A DNA stretch of 13,087 nucleotides from Thermoplasmata archaeon (GCA_020343715.1 CP070808.1:1298427-1311513), one strand, 5' to 3'. Shown: positions 7,201 through 12,961, counted from the stretch's first letter. The notes: generated by a model not told the origin, from the letters alone. Made by a program: numbers and translations.

Positions 7201-8603
7201 AGCCAGTAGCCATCGTCGGCCCGGGTCACGTTCACGTCGGACATGGAGAAGAACCACGAGAGGGTGACCATTATCCCGTCCTGGTAGCAGTCGTCGATCC
7301 TGACCCAGCGGACGGTGCCAGAGGCGGACAGCATGTCGATGCCCGTCCTGACCCCCTGGATGGTGGCGTTCTGGAGGGTGAAGGTGCTCCCGGTTATGTA
7401 CAGGCCCCGGGCGATCTGGCGTCGCGTCCGGTTCTGCTGGTCCACGGTGAGCCCGTCGATGAGGACATCGGCGCACCGCTCCAGGTGGGCACCGTACGTG
7501 GCGTTCAGCGCCGTCATGTTGTAGCAATCACCGGTGGACTTCCAGGCCTTGAGGGCCCAGTAGGAGTCGGAGGTCAGGGCGTCCCTCACGTGGAACGTCG
7601 CGTGGTACATCCACATGGCCTCGTCGAAGGTGCCCCAGTGCCTGTTCCCGACCAGCCAAGCCTCGGAGTGGATGACCTTGATGTCCGTGTCAAGGTCGGT
7701 GAAGGTACAGCCGCTCACCCATGCCCTGGACTCGTGGACGATGACACCGTCGGCCTCGGCGTCCTCGAACCGGCTGTCCCTGACCGTCGCCTCGGCGCTG
7801 TAGGCCCCCAGGGCCACCACTGAGCAGTTGGCGGCCCGGATCCCCTCCACCGTCATGTTGCCGCCGTACGCCAGCACACCCTCGCCGCAGCCGTACACGG
7901 TTCCTCCAGTGACGGTCATTGTACTGGCGTTGCTGAGGGCCCCGATGGCGCAACCGATGAGCTCGGCCTCGTCCAGGACCATAACGCCACCGGCGTCAAC
8001 AACAGCGCCGTATCTGCTGTCGACGAAGTCGCAGTCGGTGATGTCCAGGTCCGTACCGCTGACCCAGATGCCCACAAGGCACTCCATGAACTGGCTGCCG
8101 GTGACCACGGCATCATCGGTGGCGACCCACACCCCCGAGGACCGACCGTCGTTGGTCAGCACGTCGCCCGCCCTCCAGACGGATGACCTGTCCATGGTCA
8201 GCTCGCTGCCCTCCTCGGCCTGCAGGTAGTAGCTCCTTCCGATGCCCGCGCTGGCAACGGCGGTGTTGACCAGCCGCAGCTCGCCCCCGGGCCTGACGAC
8301 CAGCTCCCGGGGACCACCGATGTCCTGCCATACCCAGAGTGTGCAGTTGTCCAGTTCCAGGACCCCACGGACATCCAGGTCCCCCCGCAGGTCGAAGGAC
8401 GCCTGCGTGTGGCTCACGGTCTCCCCCGCACCTATGGTCCAGTCGCCGATCGGCGGGGGGTTGGGGGCGGCGTCCACATCCCCGGGGGCCAGGACCAGGA
8501 CCGCCATCGCGATGACCGTCATCACGATAAGTACGGGGTAGTGGGCTCGGAGCGATGCCCCCGATATCGGGTTATCATCGTTTCCTACCCCCGATTGGAC
8601 CAT
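4251..8603 (-). CDS. Giant secreted beta-helix / Ig-like surface protein, membrane anchored (protein A)
   Basis: 1450 residues from the chosen ATG. The N-terminus has a long n-region, a hydrophobic core (about 22-40) and an Ala-Ala cleavage-like site near 45. A very long right-handed beta-helix (about 60-1055) has dozens of turns of the type 'G/D/N-C-x-F/V' and 'V-x-G/D-x-x-F', resembling NosD/PbH1 repeats. A 'WW' module (about 1056-1150) begins VEVWWLVTVRVLW. Three Ig-like domains (about 1150-1420) and a C-terminal membrane span (about 1422-1439) with tail MRRMELGGEEA complete it. More than twenty N-x-S/T sequons are visible. The open frame extends upstream to 8744, but that extension overlaps the GTPase coding region and lacks signal-peptide character. 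ATG 8603 is preferred because a TATA-like box lies about 27 bases upstream. No catalytic motif was recognised; a polysaccharide-binding or adhesive role is an inference. Confidence 0.84.
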   Translation of the reverse strand: MVQSGVGNDDNPISGASLRAHYPVLIVMTVIAMAVLVLAPGDVDAAPNPPPIGDWTIGAGETVSHTQASFDLRGDLDVRGVLELDNCTLWVWQDIGGPRELVVRPGGELRLVNTAVASAGIGRSYYLQAEEGSELTMDRSSVWRAGDVLTNDGRSSGVWVATDDAVVTGSQFMECLVGIWVSGTDLDITDCDFVDSRYGAVVDAGGVMVLDEAELIGCAIGALSNASTMTVTGGTVYGCGEGVLAYGGNMTVEGIRAANCSVVALGAYSAEATVRDSRFEDAEADGVIVHESRAWVSGCTFTDLDTDIKVIHSEAWLVGNRHWGTFDEAMWMYHATFHVRDALTSDSYWALKAWKSTGDCYNMTALNATYGAHLERCADVLIDGLTVDQQNRTRRQIARGLYITGSTFTLQNATIQGVRTGIDMLSASGTVRWVRIDDCYQDGIMVTLSWFFSMSDVNVTRADDGYWLNLYSSGRLERCVASLCRSTGFNFSAGATTTLVECNSSANPVGVVVRYASPTLVDCDMFMCDDAWCITNETLGMDLFSGSPTIVGGSLVGGFGGIRLNDTNALVTGVSFTNIERWAVQVRESTGDTIEGCTFVDMINATAVFVWKGQAVIRDNTFYRLNYGITGADDSHLVLEGNTIENVTYDGIWIVANSTAEMRGNLVRDIGYYGLHAMYYTTVTSRNDVIRDVGSYCVFVWKASSFIMTSGSLVNSSVGVYAFDAIDVTLTFCELRDLNRGVISYKDKSANALTFVQHVTTEGCYLTNSSAYAIGVFDVNLTVVDCNFLDNIAAMQVNNATVSIMDSSMVGSWLFGIRSEGTSHVTWEVRNRGRILSSDLYGAIDIKVNGGDLLMDDVLVEPTVNSYLRSTMGAKVVLHGVEYRADGAIVRFRESDVEIHNCTFTAVGPALGGTLGNLGVTVTDGSLDLFRTTFRRTRTGLSLVNAQATIDDAHFSECGEAGLYARGSDVTMVGTRINRTMVGDSIHLDSSDLHAIRSSASIGTNGVVMRNSYALLENCSVGGASGLSLSVNGSTLVLMNTTYQTDKISLSGGGEVEVWWLVTVRVLWPTPEELTSARVWVKDITAEEVGGGRPDAAGIVRWIPVMALVHQDGGDSVHGPHTVGADLFAYTVSVSITLTASGSVLLDLKDLDPPEFQVHGPLESELWISSSTLTVFGRAVDAGSGTDQVRVYTDYNPTSQRTEGEVFSFDVTLSDGRHVVELRATDKAGNAATHTIVVWVETDPLALSPPEPADGTLTSERAVTIKGRLSRVEGVTVRVNRVLADIDDVNRSYSVVMDLLEGENVFSILAEDWYGHETWWNITVTADWTAPVLVITSPLIVNTTDEWVEVVGTVDPDARLFIQGSLVLLKEGSFSVKYPVYVGDSALSVRAEDEIGNYEEVDVFVFRREVSVEPPGADPREVYIFLVIIPIMLVGVYVIMRRMELGGEEA
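4256..4267 (-). promoter_or_regulatory. Shine-Dalgarno for translational coupling of protein B
   Basis: On the minus strand GGGGTGA and GGAGG follow each other just before the ATGA overlap. GGTGA ends 6 bases from the ATG, a normal spacing, whereas GGAGG is only 1 base away. The site lies inside the last codons of protein A, so ribosomes finishing A can re-start on B. Confidence 0.6.
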
Positions 8604-8624
8604 GCCAGCGGTTAGAATATCGTG

Positions 8625-8638
8625 GGCCTTAAAGGTAT
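8625..8638 (-). promoter_or_regulatory. TATA-like promoter of the surface-protein operon
   Basis: The minus strand reads ATACCTTTAAGGCC. The TTTAAG core (8633-8628) is centred about 27 bases before the ATG at 8603, where an archaeal TATA box would place transcription start at the ATG itself. No Shine-Dalgarno sequence precedes that ATG, which fits a leaderless message. The promoter lies in the 79-base gap after the GTPase gene, so the surface-protein pair can be transcribed independently. Confidence 0.5.
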
Positions 8639-8682
8639 TGGAATGGGTTTTTATCACATCGGCCCGGGGGCTGGTCGCCACT

Positions 8683-9231
8683 TCACACCTGGAACTGGTG
8701 CTCGGTGACCATCCTGCCGATGGACAGGAAGGCCTCCTCGACATTGGCGGAGGTCTTGGCCGAGGTGTACAGGAAGGGGGCGTCGTACTGCTCGGCCAGG
8801 GCAGCGATGTCCTCCTCCTTGATCCGGATCTCGTCGGTCAGGTCGTTCTTGTTGGCGACCACTATCACGGGGATGCGGCCCGTGATCTCGAACATGGACT
8901 CGATCCAACCGGTGAGCTCCTCAAGGGTGTGGGGGCGGGTCAGGTCGCAGACCGCGATTCCGCCCTTGGCCATGTGGAAGTACGAGTGGGATAGGATGGG
9001 CCGAAAGCCCTTTTGGCCCATGATGTCCCAGATCATCATGGTGATGTCGTACTTCTTGTCCTGGTCAGGGTAGGTCACCACCACGTCCTTCTTGGAGATC
9101 TTGGTGCCGATGGTGGTGAGATAATGGTCGGAGAACTCGTTGTGGACGAACCTCTGGATGAGGCTGGTCTTTCCGACCGCGTTCTCACCAATGAGGCAAA
9201 TCTTATACTTCCGCTGCTCGAGTTCGGTCAT
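8683..9231 (-). CDS. Ras/Rab-like small GTPase
   Basis: A 182-residue stand-alone small GTPase of the Ras superfamily with every nucleotide-binding motif: P-loop GENAVGKTS (15-23), switch I Thr40 in TTIGTK, switch II WDIMGQ (68-73) with the Ras Gln61-equivalent Gln73, NKND (127-130) and TSAK (156-159). It should bind and hydrolyse GTP and act as a switch; the effector is unknown. There is no C-terminal Cys for prenylation (the end is HQFQV) and no obvious N-terminal lipid signal, so membrane targeting would need another means. No Roadblock or other GAP-like gene is adjacent. A longer frame starts with GTG at 9255, but ATG 9231 is preferred: GGGTG lies 6 bases upstream and the TATA-like box at 9286-9293 gives a leader of about 30 bases. 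Its gene is just upstream of the surface-protein operon on the same strand; a functional tie is possible but unproven. Confidence 0.92.
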   Translation of the reverse strand: MTELEQRKYKICLIGENAVGKTSLIQRFVHNEFSDHYLTTIGTKISKKDVVVTYPDQDKKYDITMMIWDIMGQKGFRPILSHSYFHMAKGGIAVCDLTRPHTLEELTGWIESMFEITGRIPVIVVANKNDLTDEIRIKEEDIAALAEQYDAPFLYTSAKTSANVEEAFLSIGRMVTEHQFQV

Positions 9232-9285
9232 ATGACCCACCCTAATCCACGACACCCTCGTGGTACCCTCGGATTCTTGCGTCGG

Positions 9286-9298
9286 TTAATATACCTTT
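9286..9298 (-). promoter_or_regulatory. TATA box and BRE-like sequence of the small-GTPase gene
   Basis: The minus strand reads AAAGG then TATATTAA (9293-9286). This AT-rich core is the clearest TATA box in the gap between the PHP and GTPase genes, with a purine-rich BRE-like stretch before it. Transcription would start near 9263, leaving a short leader that contains GGGTG before the ATG at 9231. Confidence 0.6.
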
Positions 9299-9301
9299 CC
9301 G

Positions 9302-9315
9302 TGCCAGTACTGCCA
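9302..9315. promoter_or_regulatory. Inverted repeat upstream of the GTPase TATA box
   Basis: TGCCAGTACTGCCA contains a perfect 8-base palindrome, CAGTACTG (9305-9312), and extends outward with one mismatched pair to a 14-base imperfect inverted repeat. Its centre is about 19 bases upstream of the TATA centre, where archaeal activators commonly bind; this makes it a candidate dimeric regulator site. It could instead be chance or part of the PHP gene's 3' end region. Confidence 0.35.
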
Positions 9316-9358
9316 ATGAGAGCCAGCGGGGAAAATGGGGTCCTGGCCAGCTCCCGGT

Positions 9359-10210
9359 TCACGGCGTTTCGAGGAACCTAGCCCCCGCGTCCCACAGCCT
9401 CTCGTGGGCCTCGATCACGAGGGGTATCCCCTTGCGGAAGCCAGCGGTGTCGTGGGCGTCGGAGGCGACGTACATCAGGGCACCCTCCCCGGCCAACTCC
9501 TCCAGCATCTCCCATGAGGGTGAGGGGTCCGGATGGGAGTCGTCCACCATGCCCAGCAGGTTGCACTCGACGGCCATCCCCCTGGCCAGGGCGTCCCGGC
9601 ACAGGGCCATGAACTCGGAGTTCCCCCTCCTCTCCACCTCCTCGGATACCTCGAATATGCCCCGGTGACCCCTGAAGACCACGTTGGCGTGGGGGAGGCA
9701 GTCGGCCAGGCCCGACTCCACCATCGCCCTCTCCCCGCGGACGTACTCGTCCATGATCTCCTCGAAGGTGTGGACCCCCACCAGCTGGCGCAGGTGGACG
9801 TGCCAGGTGACGGCGTGGTCCCCGAAGACGAAGTGGGCCGAGCCCAGGACACGGTCCAGCTCCCCCCTGTGCGCGTCCAGCCATGCGCGGGTCAGCTCCA
9901 TCAGCTCCGGGCGGTCCGGGAAGTACTCCAGCTCGATGCCCAGGGTCGTTTCGGGATAGGCCGCCTTGACCTGGTCGAACTCCTCCAGGTAGGCTCCTAT
10001 GTTCTCCTCGCGAGCCCACAGGCCCGGCTTGCCGAAGTCCCTGGCGTCCAGGTGGTCCGCGAAGCCCACGGCGATGCCCGCCTCGGCGCCCCAGCGGGCC
10101 AGGTTGATCATCGTGGACCCCTCGTCCCTCACATCGTGGGAGTGGATGGTGTGCACGTGTAGGTCCCGGTACGGAAGGCCCATGGCCTGTGCATCGAGGG
10201 ATGGGTACAT
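9359..10210 (-). CDS. PHP-domain phosphoesterase, histidinol-phosphatase-like
   Basis: 283 residues from the chosen ATG. PHP metal-binding motifs occur in order: HVHT with H18 and H20, AD-H (D52, H53), GIELEYF (E93), GSAHF (H126), LPHAN (H174), and SDAHD (D251, H253). The whole protein is one PHP TIM-barrel-like domain of the HisK size class. The VECNLLG strand near 214-220 resembles the E-x-N-T-x-G block of histidinol-phosphate phosphatases. The enzyme should use a metal cluster to hydrolyse a phosphate ester; histidinol phosphate is the best guess, but no other his genes are in the window and other PHP substrates are possible. The open frame begins at 10246. ATG 10210 is preferred because a TATA-like element is 24 bases upstream and no Shine-Dalgarno precedes either ATG. 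It is transcribed divergently from the antiporter gene. Confidence 0.85.
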   Translation of the reverse strand: MYPSLDAQAMGLPYRDLHVHTIHSHDVRDEGSTMINLARWGAEAGIAVGFADHLDARDFGKPGLWAREENIGAYLEEFDQVKAAYPETTLGIELEYFPDRPELMELTRAWLDAHRGELDRVLGSAHFVFGDHAVTWHVHLRQLVGVHTFEEIMDEYVRGERAMVESGLADCLPHANVVFRGHRGIFEVSEEVERRGNSEFMALCRDALARGMAVECNLLGMVDDSHPDPSPSWEMLEELAGEGALMYVASDAHDTAGFRKGIPLVIEAHERLWDAGARFLETP

Positions 10211-10229
10211 GAAACTGCCGACGCCGAAT

Positions 10230-10238
10230 GGTTTAACA
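10230..10238. promoter_or_regulatory. Shared TATA-like element between divergent PHP and antiporter genes
   Basis: The plus strand reads GGTTTAACA and the minus strand TGTTAAACC, so a near-symmetric TTTAA/TTAAA core is presented on both strands. It is the only AT-rich island in the 53-base gap between the two start codons. Its centre (about 10234) is 24 bases from the PHP ATG and 30 bases from the antiporter ATG. This fits a single bidirectional TATA box serving two leaderless or near-leaderless transcripts. Confidence 0.5.
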
Positions 10239-10263
10239 GCCCCCACGACGGTGCAAGGGGCCG

Positions 10264-11523
10264 ATGGCGGAGGCCGAGGAGACTCCCCAGGAGCCCGACG
10301 TGGAGGACGAGGGCGAGACGGAGCGCATCCAGGAGGAGCGCGACGAGGAGCCCCAGGTACCCGCCCCGAAGGAGAGCATCACCGGTGGGACCGGAGTGGA
10401 CGGCCTGATCCACACCAGGCTCCCCCTTTCACGCATCGAGAAGGGCGCCCTGATATTACTCATCGGCGCCCCCATCGCCATATTCGGCAAGTTCCTGGAC
10501 GCCCCCTCTTGGATCATCTTCCTGGGCGCTGCCGGGGCCATCATGCCCCTGGCCCTCCTCATGGGTCGGGCCACCGAGGAGCTGGCAATCAGGTCCGGTC
10601 CGGGCCTGTCTGCGTTCCTTCTGGCCACCTTCGGCAACGCCACGGAGCTCATCATCGCCGTTGTGGCCGTCAACCGGGGGCTCGTCGACCTGGCGAGGGC
10701 ATCATTGGTGGGCTCCATCATCATAAACGTACTCCTCGTCATGGGCCTGAGCTTCCTCGTGGGGGGCATCAAGTTCCCGGTGATGAACTACAGCCGGATC
10801 ACGGCCTCGGCGACGCTGTCGATGCTGACGGTGTCCGTCGTCGCCGTGATGCTACCATCGCTGTACTTCTACGCCACCTACGGCATAGACCACATCGGCG
10901 AGTTCCCCGAGGACATCAAGACCATGAGCCTCTTCGTCGCCGCCGTTCTCCTGGCGGTGTACGTGTGCTACATGATATTCTCCATGAGGACACACAAGAA
11001 GTACTTCGACGGTCAGGCGGACGCCCCCATTGACCGGACGCGAAAGCCCGAGCCGCACCTGGCGACCTGGCCTGCCAGCACCGCCATAACGATGCTGGCC
11101 GTCACCATGATAAGCGTCGTCGGTATCGCCGAGCTGCTCATCGGGGAGATCGAGCACATCATGGAGAACGCGGGCCTGTCCGATTTCTTCATGGGCGTCG
11201 TAGTCATCGCCCTGGTGGGCAACGCCGCGGAGCACTCCTCGGCCATCCTGATGGCGTGGCGGGGACGCATCGAGCTCTCCTTCCAGATCGCAATGGGCAG
11301 CTCGGTACAGATCGCCCTCCTGATAATTCCCATTCTGGTCCTCATCAGCATGATGATAGGGAACGTGATGGCAATGGTGTTCACCCCCCTGGGGCTCATA
11401 GCCATCATAGCCACGCTCGCCATAGCGATGGTCATCGCCCTGGACGGCCAGGCCACATGGTTCGAGGGGCTGATGCTCCTGGCCATCTTCGTGCTCATCA
11501 GCGGTATCGCCGCATTGGTCTGA
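10264..11523 (+). CDS. CaCA-family Ca2+/cation antiporter (CAX-like)
   Basis: A 419-residue inner-membrane antiporter. The first ~55 residues are hydrophilic and strongly acidic. About ten to eleven hydrophobic segments follow, in two halves separated by a charged loop (about 241-268). The two inverted alpha-repeats are clear: GNATEL (124-129) with Glu128 in the first half and GNAAEH (319-324) with Glu323 in the second; these are the cation-coordinating motifs of the family. GRATEELAIRSG ahead of the first repeat matches the CAX/ChaA type, favouring Ca2+/H+ exchange over Na+/Ca2+ exchange, although the ion is not certain. Start ATG 10264 is 30 bases from the shared TATA-like element. The stop is followed after only 4 bases by the stop of the convergent thiDN gene. 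Confidence 0.9.
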   Translation: MAEAEETPQEPDVEDEGETERIQEERDEEPQVPAPKESITGGTGVDGLIHTRLPLSRIEKGALILLIGAPIAIFGKFLDAPSWIIFLGAAGAIMPLALLMGRATEELAIRSGPGLSAFLLATFGNATELIIAVVAVNRGLVDLARASLVGSIIINVLLVMGLSFLVGGIKFPVMNYSRITASATLSMLTVSVVAVMLPSLYFYATYGIDHIGEFPEDIKTMSLFVAAVLLAVYVCYMIFSMRTHKKYFDGQADAPIDRTRKPEPHLATWPASTAITMLAVTMISVVGIAELLIGEIEHIMENAGLSDFFMGVVVIALVGNAAEHSSAILMAWRGRIELSFQIAMGSSVQIALLIIPILVLISMMIGNVMAMVFTPLGLIAIIATLAIAMVIALDGQATWFEGLMLLAIFVLISGIAALV

Positions 11524-11527
11524 GACC

Positions 11528-12868
11528 TCACTCCACGGCCATTATCCTGCGGACCTTGTCCACCAGCTCGGCCGGGTCATGGCCCAGCACCCTCATGACG
11601 GGCTCTAGCCTCATCCCCCCCGAGTCCTCGATGACGTCGGGCATGCCCCCCGTCACCCTGATGGCCTCTAGGGTGCCCCACTCCACGTCCTTGGGGGCGT
11701 CCTCGGGCTCCATGGACCTCTCGAAGGACGCCACGACGAGGCCCGCCTCCCTCGCCCTCCTCAGGTGGTCCTCGGTGCGCTTGATATTGACGGCCGACCT
11801 GGTGTTGGGGTCGACCCTCACGGTGGCGAGCACGACCTTCGCCATGTACTTGGAGGCCCCGAAGTTGACGTGGCCCAGGGCCTGACCGTGCTTGCACACC
11901 CGGTGGATGCGCCCCGACAGGGCGGCCACCTCCTCGGCCACCGTGGCGTTGGGCAGGGCATAGACGATGTTGGTACCGATCTCCGGGAGCCACTCGTCGG
12001 TGAGCATCTGCTCCAGTTGCCTGGCCGCCAACCTCACCTCCCGGGCCACCTCCCACCTGAGGGCCGCCATCTTGACGGGCGCCATGTGGTCCAGGAACCT
12101 GGCGCCGCCCCCAGCCGAGTAGGCCGAGCCTATCATGGATTGGAGGACCCGCTCGGAGCGGGCCACCGCCCGCACCAGGGGCTCGCCCTTTGCCAGGTAG
12201 CCTGTGATGAGGGCGGACAGGGCACAGCCGGTGCCATGGAAGGCCCCAGGTAGCCTGGGGTGGTTGAACTCCTGGAACACGCCCCGGTCGGTGCAGAGCA
12301 CGTCGACGACCCCATGGGTCGCGTCCATGTGCCCTCCCTTGATGAGCACGGCCGAGGGCCCCATCTCGCGGATGTCCTCGGCGGCCATCTTCATCTCCTT
12401 GACGCTGCTGATGTTCCTCCCGCGAAGGATGAGGGCCGCCTCCTCTACGTTCGGGGTGGCCAGCGAGGCGTGGGGCAGCAATTCCAGCACCAGGTTCTCG
12501 GCCATGCCCACCTCGGCCAGGCTGTCGCCCGAGGTGGCCTTCAGCACCGGGTCGACGACGTAGGCGATGCCGTGCTCGTTGAACTTGGCCGCCACCAGGC
12601 GCACCACCTTCCCATCATGGAGCATGCCCGTCTTGGCGAAGGCGGGCCTCATGTCCTGGGCCACGGTGTCGATCTGGGCACCCACCTCGTGGGCGGGGAT
12701 GGGGTTGACCGACCTGACCCCCCTGGAGTTCTGGGCGGTGACGGCCGTGATGACCGAGGCCCCGTGGACGCCGACCACGGCGAAGGCCTTGAGGTCCGCC
12801 TGGATGCCAGCGCCGCCCGAGCTGTCGGAACCCGCCACAGTCAATGCCACCGGCGCCATCTGCCTCAT
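11528..12868 (-). CDS. thiDN: Bifunctional HMP(-P) kinase / thiamine-phosphate synthase (ThiD-ThiN)
   Basis: 446 residues. The N-terminal ThiD domain (about 5-265) shows VAGSDSSGGAGIQAD (11-25), the D-P-V-x-x-x-x-S-G block near 106-115, ATPNVEEA (137-144), VLIKGGH (174-180) and the anion-hole GTGC (212-215) of ribokinase-like HMP-P kinases. The C-terminal ThiN domain (about 275-446) starts near WLPEIGTN and has GHVNFGASKYMA (332-343), VRVDPNTRSAVNIK (350-363) and GGMPDVIEDSGG (407-418). It phosphorylates hydroxymethylpyrimidine and couples HMP-PP to thiazole phosphate, making thiamine phosphate in the cytoplasm. The fusion is known in archaea, where ThiN replaces ThiE. The open frame begins at 12916; ATG 12868 is chosen because the TATA-like box is centred 26-27 bases upstream. 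Leaderless initiation leaves no room for a TPP riboswitch. Confidence 0.95.
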   Translation of the reverse strand: MRQMAPVALTVAGSDSSGGAGIQADLKAFAVVGVHGASVITAVTAQNSRGVRSVNPIPAHEVGAQIDTVAQDMRPAFAKTGMLHDGKVVRLVAAKFNEHGIAYVVDPVLKATSGDSLAEVGMAENLVLELLPHASLATPNVEEAALILRGRNISSVKEMKMAAEDIREMGPSAVLIKGGHMDATHGVVDVLCTDRGVFQEFNHPRLPGAFHGTGCALSALITGYLAKGEPLVRAVARSERVLQSMIGSAYSAGGGARFLDHMAPVKMAALRWEVAREVRLAARQLEQMLTDEWLPEIGTNIVYALPNATVAEEVAALSGRIHRVCKHGQALGHVNFGASKYMAKVVLATVRVDPNTRSAVNIKRTEDHLRRAREAGLVVASFERSMEPEDAPKDVEWGTLEAIRVTGGMPDVIEDSGGMRLEPVMRVLGHDPAELVDKVRRIMAVE

Positions 12869-12891
12869 GGGGCTCCAATGGGTGGCCGCGG

Positions 12892-12897
12892 ATAAAA
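12892..12897 (-). promoter_or_regulatory. TATA-like promoter of thiDN
   Basis: The minus strand reads CCCTTTTATCC. The TTTTAT core is centred at about 12894.5, 26-27 bases before the A of ATG 12868, the expected distance to an archaeal transcription start. It predicts a leaderless mRNA beginning at the start codon. Confidence 0.6.
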
Positions 12898-12919
12898 GGG
12901 TACCGTCACGCCACATTCA

Positions 12920-12958
12920 CCCACCCCATCCCCCTCCCTCCCGCGACCCCCCCGTCCC
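12920..12958 (-). other. Possible G-quadruplex / polypurine-rich tract between thiDN and the downstream gene
   Basis: On the minus strand seven runs of three or more G (lengths 3, 7, 3, 3, 5, 4, 3 in the 5'->3' direction) fall within 39 bases, with loops of one to four bases. Four such runs suffice for an intramolecular quadruplex. The tract is upstream of the thiDN TATA box and on the far side of the promoter of the divergent gene, so it could affect both. GC-rich composition makes chance runs common, but this density is unusual even here. Confidence 0.45.
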
Positions 12959-12961
12959 GGG

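Noticed and set aside
931..8603. Long open frames on the plus strand across the surface-protein genes
   Set aside because: They are rich in Val-Asp-Gly-His-type low-sense composition, lack family motifs, start without ribosome-binding sites, and lie opposite clearly coding minus-strand genes. They are GC-rich antisense shadows.
931..8603. Horizontal transfer or prophage origin of the giant surface genes
   Set aside because: Base composition and codon style look like the neighbours, and there are no integrase, tRNA junction or repeat boundaries.
8640..8655. T-run at the gap between GTPase and protein A as a terminator
   Set aside because: The T5 run is on the plus strand, opposite to the direction of transcription of both genes.
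8604..8744. N-terminal extension of protein A to the first in-frame start at 8744
   Set aside because: The extension overlaps the end of the GTPase gene and gives a Ser/Pro/Arg-rich, non-signal-like sequence. The TATA-like element at 8625-8638 would lie inside it.
9322..9345. Possible terminator for the PHP gene (minus strand CCCCATTTTCCCC)
   Set aside because: There are only four T residues and no convincing hairpin, which is too weak to call.
9999..11033. Plus-strand frame overlapping the PHP gene and the antiporter (344 codons)
   Set aside because: It is out of frame with the antiporter, switches to Arg/Gly/His-rich sequence within it, and crosses the divergent promoter.
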